This document shows, in pieces, positions 1 through 7,876 of a stretch of 64,000 nucleotides of DNA. This DNA is from an uncultured Dorea sp. (GTDB lineage Bacteria > Bacillota > Clostridia > Lachnospirales > Lachnospiraceae), in assembly GCA_910589275.1 (NCBI GenBank), contig CAJUTH010000013.1, positions 9,312 to 73,311 on the forward strand, written 5' to 3'. The number at the start of each line of letters is the position of its first letter. The stretch's first letter is position 1. The translations under genes were made by a program, and so were the position numbers. Below the pieces are notes generated by a model that saw only the letters and a list, made by a program, of their open reading frames with translations, did not search any database and was not told the origin of the DNA.

Positions 1-1049
1 TTTCCATCCTCCAAACCGTTTTTCTGGCGGATTGCATCCGTTTTTGAAATTGTCCCATAAACCTTTTCACTAATTATGTCAAGCGTGTCCCCCTTCTGTA
101 CAACATAGTAATCTTCACTTTCCCCTAAATCTTCCTGAACGGTAGAAACCACAGGCTCCATCTGCTGCCCTATGTTTCCGCTCTGCTCTGTGTGCATGTC
201 CGCATTTTCCAGACTGTTCTTTTCCATTTCTTGTATTTCTGCGCTTTCCTCTGCTTGTCCATTTCCTTCACTAGAGGACTGCTGCATCGCTGAAGACAAG
301 GTTTCTATCGAAGTCTGAACAGAATTCATTTTATCATAATTATTCATGGTCGAGATACCGATTGCCAGAACAACAATTACAAGCAATACGCTGGTCAAAT
401 ATACATATCTGGATTCCCTGCGCTGCTCTCTTGCTTCTAGCTGCCCCCTTACTGTACTGCGAAAATCCTTTGCAGCTCGATCCTCAACCACTTCACTGGG
501 TGTCACGCCGATCTGTTTGCGCTCACTAATCATATAGCTTTGCATATCCGGGTTCTTCTCATAAAAAATATAATGTCCCCCCATCTGCATAAGCTCATGA
601 AATTTATACGTAAAAATCTGTTCTTCATCTTCCGCATCTATTAGCATAAATAAGCTGTTCTTCTCCGGAAACAACTTCTCATGGACGCGTATCATACTGC
701 CGCTTAATCCTACCGGATGTCCCGGCATGATCAAAAGCCACCCGATAATATCCTGTCCGTGAAAATACTCCTTGCTCTCTGTTCTTGCTATCTCAAGATG
801 TTCTTTTCCAATATCCAGCTCCTTACTCTCCGGATCCAAATCCTTCATCTGTACCGCGCCAGTCACATAGATACATTCCTGATCCTCGATCACGGTATTT
901 TTTCCAATCAAAAAAACTCCAACCAGTGATTCTCTCCCCTGTTCTTTCAACTGGTTAAAATATGTATCTACATAATCCTCTACGTAGATCTTCGGGCTGT
1001 CGCTGACATTGCCCACCTGTTTTACATTTTTTGGAAATTGTCCTTCCAT
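1..1049 (-). CDS. Membrane-anchored LysM protein with MPN/JAMM-like N-terminal domain (3' end cut by window)
   Basis: Partial gene, at least 349 residues, running off the left edge. The start ATG at 1049 was read directly from the minus strand. Residues about 20-165 resemble an MPN (JAB/Mov34) fold: a Gly-Trp-x4-Pro-Gly stretch at 103-110 and a Ser at 116 sit where the JAMM motif should be, but the two metal-binding His and the Asp are replaced by L106, M108 and M119, so it should not be an active metalloprotease. One membrane span lies at about 216-234. An acidic, Gln/Ser-rich linker follows, and a LysM peptidoglycan-binding domain begins at about 314 (YYVVQKGDTLDIISEKVYG). The likely topology is N-terminus inside and LysM outside, binding the cell wall. 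Its C-terminal end is not visible. The MPN assignment is by pattern only. Confidence 0.75.
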   Translation of the reverse strand, partial: MEGQFPKNVKQVGNVSDSPKIYVEDYVDTYFNQLKEQGRESLVGVFLIGKNTVIEDQECIYVTGAVQMKDLDPESKELDIGKEHLEIARTESKEYFHGQDIIGWLLIMPGHPVGLSGSMIRVHEKLFPEKNSLFMLIDAEDEEQIFTYKFHELMQMGGHYIFYEKNPDMQSYMISERKQIGVTPSEVVEDRAAKDFRSTVRGQLEAREQRRESRYVYLTSVLLVIVVLAIGISTMNNYDKMNSVQTSIETLSSAMQQSSSEGNGQAEESAEIQEMEKNSLENADMHTEQSGNIGQQMEPVVSTVQEDLGESEDYYVVQKGDTLDIISEKVYGTISKTDAIRQKNGLEDG

Positions 1050-1204
1050 ATTTATACTCACCTCTCCCAAGATTTTGGATTATCATAGCATAGGAAATGT
1101 GCGTATTTTATCAGTCTGTGGAACTTGTCCCGGGAATCTTTCCCCAATATCCTTGGCATTTCGATATCTCAGCCTTTACATCGTCAGACTTTTCCAGCAT
1201 CTAT

Positions 1205-1240
1205 CAAAAAAAGAGACGCTTCTCTCTATGAAGCGCCCCT
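1205..1240 (-). terminator. Rho-independent terminator after the transketolase genes
   Basis: On the minus strand a GC-rich hairpin (GGCGCTTC pairing with GAAGCGTC) is followed by a run of seven T. It lies just past the stop codon of the transketolase C-terminal subunit and closes that two-gene transcript. Confidence 0.8.
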
Positions 1241-1266
1241 TCCAAACTCTTTTTCTTACTCTGGCA

Positions 1267-2205
1267 TTATACGAATGCTTTTACTTTCTCATAGATGCTG
1301 TCTGCATCCAGCCCAAACTTCTTTACCAGTTCCGCCGCCGGTCCCGACTCGCCGAATACGTCGTTGATTCCGATCTTCAGCGTCTTTGTCGGCGCCTTCT
1401 CAGAGAGTACGTCGCAAACCGCGCTTCCCAGCCCGCCGATTACAGAATGCTCTTCTACCGTAACCACCTTGCCGGTCTCCTTTGCCGCTGCAACTACCAG
1501 TTCCTCGTCAATCGGCTTGATCGTATGGATATTGATCACCTTGGCCTGAATGCCGTCTGCCGCCAGCTTTTCCGCTGCCTCTAAGCAGTTTGCCACCGGA
1601 AGCCCGGTCGCAATGATGGTCACATCCTTGCCTTCTCTTAAGACAATCCCCTTGCCAAGCTCAAATTTATAATCCGGCTTATCGTTGATCACCGGAACCG
1701 CAAGCCTTCCAAACCTCATATACACCGGACCCTCATGCTCATAAGCCGCCGTAACAGCCGCCTTTGCTTCTACGTCGTCCGCCGGGCAGATCACGGTCAT
1801 TCCCGGGATGGTTCTCATCAGAGCGATATCCTCATTACACTGATGGGTAGCGCCGTCCTCGCCAACGGAGATTCCCGCATGGGTAGCGCCAATCTTCACA
1901 TTCAGCTTTGGATAACCGATGGAATTACGCACCTGCTCAAACGCACGTCCCGCCGCAAACATTGCAAAGGTGCTTGCAAAGGGAACCTTTCCGGTTGCTG
2001 CAAGCCCTGCCGCTACGCCCATCATATTGCCTTCGGCGATGCCGCAGTCAATATGACGCTCCGGGAAAGCCTTCATAAATACGCTTGTCTTCGTCGCACC
2101 TGCAAGATCCGCGTCCAGTACAACGACCTCCTCGTGTAATTTACCTAATTCTGCTAAAGCATTACCATAACTCTCTCTTGTTGCAATCTTCTTTACATCT
2201 GACAT
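1267..2205 (-). CDS. Transketolase, C-terminal subunit
   Basis: Pyrimidine and C-terminal domains of a split transketolase (312 aa), which moves two-carbon units between sugar phosphates in the pentose phosphate pathway together with the N-terminal subunit. The TPP-activating Glu lies in DCGIAEGNMMGVAAGLA near residue 58. The EDGATHQCNEDIALMR segment and a C-terminal nucleotide-like domain are also present. Its start overlaps the N-terminal subunit gene by 13 nt, so the two are translationally coupled. Split transketolases are common in Clostridia; fusion to a single chain is the norm elsewhere. The related 1-deoxyxylulose-5-phosphate synthase is excluded by length and by the split. Confidence 0.93.
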   Translation of the reverse strand: MSDVKKIATRESYGNALAELGKLHEEVVVLDADLAGATKTSVFMKAFPERHIDCGIAEGNMMGVAAGLAATGKVPFASTFAMFAAGRAFEQVRNSIGYPKLNVKIGATHAGISVGEDGATHQCNEDIALMRTIPGMTVICPADDVEAKAAVTAAYEHEGPVYMRFGRLAVPVINDKPDYKFELGKGIVLREGKDVTIIATGLPVANCLEAAEKLAADGIQAKVINIHTIKPIDEELVVAAAKETGKVVTVEEHSVIGGLGSAVCDVLSEKAPTKTLKIGINDVFGESGPAAELVKKFGLDADSIYEKVKAFV

Positions 2206-3029
2206 AATGCTTCACCTACTTTCTTCAGATCTTCCATCGCTACCGCATACTGCTCATCATTCGGGGCAGAACCATGCCAAGATGCCTGATTCTCCATAAA
2301 GGATACGCCTTTGCCCTTTACAGTCTTCGCAATGATCGCCGTCGGCTGTCCCTTGGTCTCCTTCGCTTCCTTAAATGCCGCCGCAAGCTGGTCAAAATCA
2401 TGTCCGTCCACATTAATAACATGGAAATTAAACGCTTCAAACTTCTTGTCGATCGGATATGGGGAATTAACCTTGCTGATATCTCCGTCGATCTGTAAAT
2501 TATTATTATCTACAATCACAACCAGGTTGTCCAGCTTTCTGTGAGCTGCAAGCATGGATGCTTCCCACACCTGTCCCTCTTGGATCTCGCCGTCTCCAAG
2601 CAGCGTATATACACGGTAATCCTCTCCTGACAGCTTTGCAGATACTGCCATTCCGACTGCCGCTGAAATCCCCTGTCCCAGTGAACCGGAAGACATATCC
2701 ACTCCCGGAATATGCTTCTTATCCGGATGTCCCTGTAGATAAGAGCCTGTATGGCGGAAGGTCTTTAGATCTTCCACTGGGAAAAATCCTCTCTGAGCTA
2801 ATACCGAATAATAACCCGGCGAGGTATGCCCCTTAGACAGTACAAATCGATCCCTGCCTGCCTTGTCCGGCTCTTTTGGATCCACATTCATTTCCTCAAA
2901 ATACAGATATGTATAGATATCTGCCGCTGATAATGAACCGCCCGGATGGCCGGACTTTGCGCTGTGCACCGCTTCAATAATGCCTTTGCGCACCTCATTA
3001 GCAGTCTTCATAAGTTCTACTTTGTTCAT
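2193..3029 (-). CDS. Transketolase, N-terminal subunit
   Basis: TPP-binding half of transketolase (278 aa). The thiamine diphosphate motif GDGEIQEG...NNN is at about 146-176. Substrate-site features include SAKSGHPGGSLSAADI near the N-terminus and SKGHTSPGYYS. The ATG is preceded by AGGAGG with ideal spacing. First gene of a two-gene operon with its own promoter upstream. It must pair with the adjacent C-terminal subunit to be active. Confidence 0.94.
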   Translation of the reverse strand: MNKVELMKTANEVRKGIIEAVHSAKSGHPGGSLSAADIYTYLYFEEMNVDPKEPDKAGRDRFVLSKGHTSPGYYSVLAQRGFFPVEDLKTFRHTGSYLQGHPDKKHIPGVDMSSGSLGQGISAAVGMAVSAKLSGEDYRVYTLLGDGEIQEGQVWEASMLAAHRKLDNLVVIVDNNNLQIDGDISKVNSPYPIDKKFEAFNFHVINVDGHDFDQLAAAFKEAKETKGQPTAIIAKTVKGKGVSFMENQASWHGSAPNDEQYAVAMEDLKKVGEALCQM

Positions 3030-3079
3030 GAAAATTGCCTCCTATTTTCTAGTATCTTTTCTAGTAACTTAATGGTTTT

Positions 3080-3108
3080 ATTATATCTGCATATATCCTG
3101 ACGGTCAA
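3080..3108 (-). promoter_or_regulatory. Sigma-A-type promoter for the transketolase genes
   Basis: On the minus strand TTGACC (3108-3103) and TATAAT (3085-3080) are separated by exactly 17 bp, about 50 nt upstream of the transketolase N-terminal subunit start. Confidence 0.75.
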
Positions 3109-3192
3109 GGGAAGCGCCCGCACTTATACATATGTTCTGAACATTTTTAATTATTTCTCGAATATGCGTCTGTAAAATCCCAATGCAGATAT

Positions 3193-3789
3193 TTAGAGCT
3201 CCGTCCGCCCTTCCAGCGCGCGCAGCAGCGTCACCTCATCAATATATTCCAGATCTCCTCCAACCGGAACGCCGCTTGCAATTCTGCTGACCTTAATCCC
3301 CGTGGGCTTAATCAGTTTACTGATATACATTGCTGTGGTCTCCCCCTCAAGGCTGGAATTGGTTGCAATAATCACCTCATCCACATCTCCCTCCAGACGC
3401 TTAACCAGCTCTTTCAGCTTAATATCGCCCGGTCCGATTCCAAGCATTGGCGAAATCGCACCGTGAAGCACGTGATAAACCCCCTCATACTTGCCAATCT
3501 TCTCATATGCCGCCAAATCTCTGGTAGATTCCACCACCATAATGGTTCTGTGATCCCGTTTACTGCTGCTGCAGATTGGACATATCTCCCGGTCGGTCAG
3601 CGTATGGCAGCATTGGCAGTAACGCACCTTTTCCCTTGCCTCCACCATAGAATCCGCCAGCTCCTTTACCTGCTCCTTCGGCATATGGATCAAATGAAAA
3701 GCCAGCCTGCCGGCTGACTTTGGCCCGATTCCCGGAAGCATTGAGAATTGCTCTATTAACTTGCTGATCTGGCTGCTATAATAATCCAC
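3193..3789 (-). CDS. recR: Recombination protein RecR
   Basis: RecR (198 aa) works with RecO/RecF to load RecA on gapped DNA. A helix-hairpin-helix (LPGIGPKSAGRLAFHL) is near the N-terminus, followed by a four-Cys zinc motif (CQCCHTLTDREICPIC), then a Toprim domain (VVESTRDLAAYEKIG). I choose the GTG at 3789 because it has a perfect AGGAGG 8 nt upstream and gives the standard family N-terminus. A longer in-frame ATG at 3870 would add 27 residues lying inside ebfC. The start overlaps the end of ebfC by 14 nt. Last gene of a pfkA-dnaX-ebfC-recR cluster. Confidence 0.95.
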   Translation of the reverse strand: MDYYSSQISKLIEQFSMLPGIGPKSAGRLAFHLIHMPKEQVKELADSMVEAREKVRYCQCCHTLTDREICPICSSSKRDHRTIMVVESTRDLAAYEKIGKYEGVYHVLHGAISPMLGIGPGDIKLKELVKRLEGDVDEVIIATNSSLEGETTAMYISKLIKPTGIKVSRIASGVPVGGDLEYIDEVTLLRALEGRTEL

Positions 3790-4120
3790 CCGGCATTCCT
3801 CCTGTGAATTTGGACATTGCGCCCGCCGACTCTGCATCCACTTTGTCCAGCGCCTCATTGACAGCGGCAACGATCAGATCCTCTAACATTTCCACGTCGT
3901 CCGGATCTACGGCCTCTTCATCCAATTTTACTTTCAATACCTGCTTTTTGCCGGATACCGTCACCTCTACAGCGCCTCCTCCGGCGGTTGCAGAAAATTC
4001 CTTTGTCTCCAGCTCCTTCGCCGCATCCTCCATCTGGCGCTGCATCTTCTGCGCCTGTTTCATAAGATTTGCCATATTCCCCGGCATGCCTCCGCCTGGG
4101 AATCCTCCACGTCTTGCCAT
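3776..4120 (-). CDS. YbaB/EbfC nucleoid-associated protein
   Basis: Small DNA-binding protein (114 aa) of the YbaB/EbfC family, which forms tweezer-like dimers on DNA. It has a Gly/Met-rich N-terminus (RRGGFPGGGMPGNMANLMKQ), a coiled helix rich in Gln/Met, and the conserved VTVSGKKQVLKVKLDEEAVDPDD segment in which a beta-strand leads into the acidic loop. It sits between dnaX and recR, the usual bacterial arrangement, 14 nt downstream of dnaX. Confidence 0.93.
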   Translation of the reverse strand: MARRGGFPGGGMPGNMANLMKQAQKMQRQMEDAAKELETKEFSATAGGGAVEVTVSGKKQVLKVKLDEEAVDPDDVEMLEDLIVAAVNEALDKVDAESAGAMSKFTGGMPGGLL

Positions 4121-4134
4121 GGGCTTTTCCTCCT

Positions 4135-5697
4135 TTAATCTTCAATGGTAATCTCCATATTGACATATTTTTCTAAATCTACATAATTATCTTCAAAATG
4201 CCTGCCTTCTTCCACCTGGCGGACGTCTATCTCCATAGTCTTGCCAAGTTTTGCTTCAATCAGACGGATAATCTCATCTTTATGCTCCTGTCTTGCTACA
4301 AACCCAGCGCTTACTTCATCCGGAAGCACAATCTGGAGCCTGTCATTCTCCCCTGCGCTGAGACGCGCCTTTTTCAGATATTGTCTCAGCATAATGGAAG
4401 CGTCCTCCGTAATACTGCGGAAATTCTTCGCCGCTTCCTTTACATCCTCAGACAGAGCCTTCGAAAATACGGGTTTGGCCTGTTCCGTCTTCTGCTCCCG
4501 AGGCTTGGCATACACAGTCTGCCCGGCAGGCGGCATAACCAGACCTTTTTCAACCGCGTCTTCCAATGCGCGGATCCTTGCAAGAAGCGCATCCTGTCCG
4601 GTCTCCATCTGGGGCTTACACAGCTTAATAAAGGTTACCTCCAGCAGCACACGTTTCTGTGTGGAATACCGGAGCTTCCCGGTAAGTTCTGAAAAAATAC
4701 GAATAAACCGAATCAGCTCCTCTGTATCAATCATCCCGGCCTCTTCCTTTAGCTGTACCAAGCTCTCCGTAGATACGTCCAGCACCTCTTCCATGTCATC
4801 TGAACTCTGGATCAGCAGAAGATTGCGAAGATACCAAGTGAAATCCGCTGAGAGCTGTGAAAGTTCCCTTCCCTGCATGATCAGCTCATCCACGCTGGAT
4901 ATGACTTTTTTCACATCCCGGGCAAGCAGTTCCCGAAACAGCCTGCTGAATACATCCGTATCTACCGCCCCTAAAACTTCCAGTACCCGGTCATAGGTCA
5001 AACGCTCCCCAATATAAAATGCAACGCATTGATCTAACAGGCTCAGCGCATCTCTCATAGCCCCGTCTGCCGCCCTGGCAATATAGCGCACCGCCTTCTC
5101 CTCCACGTCCAGACCTTCCTGTTCTATCAGCTCATTCAGTCTCTCACAGATCGTATCAATGGATATCCTCTTAAAATCATACCTCTGGCAGCGGCTCAAG
5201 ATTGTTACCGGTATCTTATGCGCCTCCGTAGTCGCCAGAATAAATATCACATACTCCGGCGGCTCCTCTAACGTCTTGAGAAGCGCATTAAACGCTCCTA
5301 TAGACAGCATATGCACCTCGTCAATAATATAAACCTTATATCTTCCCTCAGTGGGACGGTACGCAACCTCCTCCCTGATCCCGCGGATGTTGTCAACTCC
5401 ATTGTTGGAAGCCGCGTCAATCTCAATTACATTCATTGATGTGCCTGCTGAGACCGACTGGCACATCCTGCATGCCCCGCAGGGGCTTCCCTCTATCGGA
5501 TGCTCACAGTTTACCGCCTTTGCAAATATCTTGGCAACCGTTGTCTTACCTGTTCCCCTTGTTCCGCAGAACAGGTAGGCATGGCCTATACGCCCTGTCT
5601 TTATCTGGTTCTTTAATGTCTTAACTATCGCATCCTGCCCTTTTACATCCTTAAATTCGCTAGGACGGAACTTTCGATACAGCGCCATATAGCCCAT
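4135..5697 (-). CDS. dnaX: DNA polymerase III subunits gamma and tau
   Basis: Clamp-loader ATPase (520 aa). After the conserved start MGYMALYRKFRPSEF come Walker A (GTRGTGKTT), a zinc motif (CEHPIEGSPCGACRMC), Walker B DEVHML and the SRC sensor (LSRCQRYDF). The C-terminal third is the tau-specific region. I start at 5697, where GGGAG lies 8 nt upstream. Longer in-frame starts back to 5793 would run into pfkA and are not supported. It follows pfkA by 28 nt and is probably co-transcribed with it. Confidence 0.94.
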   Translation of the reverse strand: MGYMALYRKFRPSEFKDVKGQDAIVKTLKNQIKTGRIGHAYLFCGTRGTGKTTVAKIFAKAVNCEHPIEGSPCGACRMCQSVSAGTSMNVIEIDAASNNGVDNIRGIREEVAYRPTEGRYKVYIIDEVHMLSIGAFNALLKTLEEPPEYVIFILATTEAHKIPVTILSRCQRYDFKRISIDTICERLNELIEQEGLDVEEKAVRYIARAADGAMRDALSLLDQCVAFYIGERLTYDRVLEVLGAVDTDVFSRLFRELLARDVKKVISSVDELIMQGRELSQLSADFTWYLRNLLLIQSSDDMEEVLDVSTESLVQLKEEAGMIDTEELIRFIRIFSELTGKLRYSTQKRVLLEVTFIKLCKPQMETGQDALLARIRALEDAVEKGLVMPPAGQTVYAKPREQKTEQAKPVFSKALSEDVKEAAKNFRSITEDASIMLRQYLKKARLSAGENDRLQIVLPDEVSAGFVARQEHKDEIIRLIEAKLGKTMEIDVRQVEEGRHFEDNYVDLEKYVNMEITIED

Positions 5698-5725
5698 ATG
5701 CATCTCTCCCTGAATCTCAATGATC

Positions 5726-6808
5726 TTATTTGTCGCCGAAGCTGATTCCCACCTGCTTTGCCTCCTGAACAATCTTAGAATGGGGATCAACAAACTTCAG
5801 TTTTCCTGCAACCTCTGAGAGCGGAACCTTCGTCGTCTCCCCATCTCGGATTGCCGCCATATATCCATATTCTCCATCCAAAATCATTCTCGCAGCGAAT
5901 GCGCCAAGGCGGGTAGATAATACCCTGTCATATGGACACGGCGTGCCGCCCCGCTGGGTATGTCCCGGAACCGTAATGCGCACTTCCTGAGTCGTCTTCT
6001 TCTGAAGCCTAGCCGCAACCTCATACGCAACAGACGGATAGAGTCCTTTTTCCTTCTCTAACTTCTTCTTCATCTCTTTCTTGGACAGCTTCGCGTCCTT
6101 CTTGGAAATTGCGCCCTCTGCTACTGCTATAATAGTAAAGCGCTTGCCTTCCCTTGCCCGCTTATTGATCATATCAGCCAGCACATCCACATCATATGGT
6201 ATCTCCGGGATAAGGATGATATCCGCGCCGCCTGCTATTCCCGCATGAAGCGCAACCCAGCCGACCTTATGTCCCATAATCTCTACGATAAATACCCGGC
6301 TGTGGGAAGTCGCCGTTGTATGAATCTTATCAATAGTATCCGTGGCAATATCCACCGCGCTCTGGAACCCAAAGGTCATGTCCGTTCCCCACAAATCATT
6401 ATCGATTGTCTTTGGCAGTGTAATCACATTCAGCCCTTCCTCGCTCAGCATGTTTGCCGTCTTGTGGGTTCCATTTCCGCCCAGTACAACCAGACAATCC
6501 AGACTCAGCTTATGATAGGTATGCTTCATAGCCTCAACTTTATCAAGTCCATGCTCGTCCGGTTCCCTCATCTTCTTAAAGGGCTGTCTGGAGGTTCCGA
6601 GTATCGTTCCCCCCACTGTCAAAATTCCTGAAAAATCTCTCGACGTCATCATCTTAAAATCTGAGTAAATGAGTCCTTTGTATCCGGCCTGAAAGCCATA
6701 GATCTCCACATCTTCCCTCTCTTCGAAAATCCCTTTTACAACACCGCGCATTGTTGCGTTCAATGCCTGACAATCGCCTCCGCTTGTTAGCATTCCAATT
6801 CGTAGCAT
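5726..6808 (-). CDS. 6-phosphofructokinase (GGNGT / PKTIDND subtype)
   Basis: Phosphofructokinase (360 aa), converting fructose 6-phosphate to the 1,6-bisphosphate in glycolysis. Substrate motifs include GMLTSGGDCQALNA at the N-terminus, PKTIDND at 132-138 and PEIPYDV. The phosphoryl-donor loop reads GGNGT at 110-114: Gly113 is kept as in ATP enzymes, but the usual metal-binding Asp is Asn112 and the TIDND motif is preceded by Lys133, as in PPi enzymes. The donor is therefore not certain. Located immediately upstream of dnaX and divergent from map. Confidence 0.9.
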   Translation of the reverse strand: MLRIGMLTSGGDCQALNATMRGVVKGIFEEREDVEIYGFQAGYKGLIYSDFKMMTSRDFSGILTVGGTILGTSRQPFKKMREPDEHGLDKVEAMKHTYHKLSLDCLVVLGGNGTHKTANMLSEEGLNVITLPKTIDNDLWGTDMTFGFQSAVDIATDTIDKIHTTATSHSRVFIVEIMGHKVGWVALHAGIAGGADIILIPEIPYDVDVLADMINKRAREGKRFTIIAVAEGAISKKDAKLSKKEMKKKLEKEKGLYPSVAYEVAARLQKKTTQEVRITVPGHTQRGGTPCPYDRVLSTRLGAFAARMILDGEYGYMAAIRDGETTKVPLSEVAGKLKFVDPHSKIVQEAKQVGISFGDK

Positions 6809-6861
6809 GATCGTTTCACTCCTTCCATATATGGATAAATAGATCTATTAATCTGAAATCC

Positions 6862-6894
6862 ATTATAGCACAATTAAAAAAAGTATGCTACAAT
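6862..6894. promoter_or_regulatory. Divergent extended -10 promoters between pfkA and map
   Basis: On minus, TGCTATAAT (-10 hexamer at 6867-6862) points to pfkA. On plus, TGCTACAAT (-10 hexamer at 6889-6894) points to map. Both carry the TGn extension; neither has a good -35. Confidence 0.55.
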
Positions 6895-6989
6895 AAGAAT
6901 GAGTATGAGCTATTGATCGAAGGCAAATGATTGAGGGCATTTGCTTTCTCTTTCCTCACTATTATTTTGAAAAGGAGATGGATTCATCC

Positions 6990-7799
6990 ATGGACAGACT
7001 GGATATTAAGCTGTGGAAGCTTGCGGCAAAGGGACAGATCGTCCCGGACCGGAGTTTGCTTAAGACACCAGAACAGATTACAGCCATCAAAAGAAGCGCC
7101 GCGCTGAATACAGCGGTTTTGGATCATGTAGCCGCGCATATAAAAGCTGGTATGAATACTGCAGAGATTGATACGCTTGTATATGACTATACGACGGCAC
7201 ATGGCGGGTTTCCCGCTCCGCTGAATTTCGAGGGATTTCCCAAGAGTGTATGCACTTCTATCAATGATGTAGTCTGCCACGGGATTCCTGATGAGCTTGA
7301 AGTCCTTCAGGAGGGAGATATTGTTAACGTAGATGTTTCCACTATTCTGGATGGATATTTCTCTGATGCTTCACGCATGTTTACAATTGGCAATGTCAGC
7401 AGACGAAGCCAGCGGATCATTGACGTTACTGCGGAATGTGTTGAACTCGGGCTGCGCGCTGCCAGACCATGGGGTCATCTGGGAGACATCGCCCATGCTA
7501 TCAATTCCCATGCACAGGCCTGCGGGTATTCTGTTGTAGAGGAGATTGGCGGCCATGGCATCGGCCTTGAATTCCATGAGGAACCTTTTGTCAGCTACGT
7601 AACCCCGAAGGGATCCGAGATGGTTCTCGTTCCCGGCATGATGTTTACCATCGAGCCGATGATTAACGAGGGCAGTCCTGATTTCTTCATAGACGAAGAC
7701 AACGGCTGGACCGTCTATACCATAGACGGCGGCTTGTCCGCACAGATTGAATATATGGTTCTAATTACCGAGACAGGTGTAGAAGTACTCTCAAAATAA
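6990..7799 (+). CDS. map: Methionine aminopeptidase, type I
   Basis: Removes the N-terminal Met from nascent proteins (269 aa from this start). The metal ligands are visible in order: Asp in NVDVS, Asp in YFSDAS, His in GGHGIG, Glu in TIEPM and Glu in QIEYMVLIT. The N-terminus carries about 30 extra residues (MDRLDIKLWKLAAKGQIVPD) compared with the shortest family members. An AAGGAG lies 11-12 nt before the ATG at 6990. ATGs at 6978 and 6927 are in frame but poorly placed relative to it. Alone on the plus strand, it ends at a strong bidirectional terminator. Confidence 0.93.
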   Translation: MDRLDIKLWKLAAKGQIVPDRSLLKTPEQITAIKRSAALNTAVLDHVAAHIKAGMNTAEIDTLVYDYTTAHGGFPAPLNFEGFPKSVCTSINDVVCHGIPDELEVLQEGDIVNVDVSTILDGYFSDASRMFTIGNVSRRSQRIIDVTAECVELGLRAARPWGHLGDIAHAINSHAQACGYSVVEEIGGHGIGLEFHEEPFVSYVTPKGSEMVLVPGMMFTIEPMINEGSPDFFIDEDNGWTVYTIDGGLSAQIEYMVLITETGVEVLSK

Positions 7800-7840
7800 T
7801 ATTTCCAAGCTGTTAGCCTCTAATCTAACCTTGGATGAAA

Positions 7841-7876
7841 AAATCCCTGAAAGTTGCCTCTTTCAGGGATTTTTTT
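7841..7876. terminator. Bidirectional terminator between map and the GH13 gene
   Basis: A 12-bp hairpin (AATCCCTGAAAG paired with CTTTCAGGGATT) has an A-run on one side and a T-run on the other. It serves map on plus and the converging amylase on minus; the amylase stop codon overlaps the T-tract. Confidence 0.9.

Noticed and set aside
1009..1584. 191-codon plus-strand ORF over the transketolase gene
   Set aside because: Antisense shadow of transketolase; the minus-strand protein has clear motifs.
6914..6945. Inverted repeat GCAAATG/CATTTGC before map read as a terminator
   Set aside because: Not followed by a T-run and lies between the map promoter and start; probably incidental leader structure.
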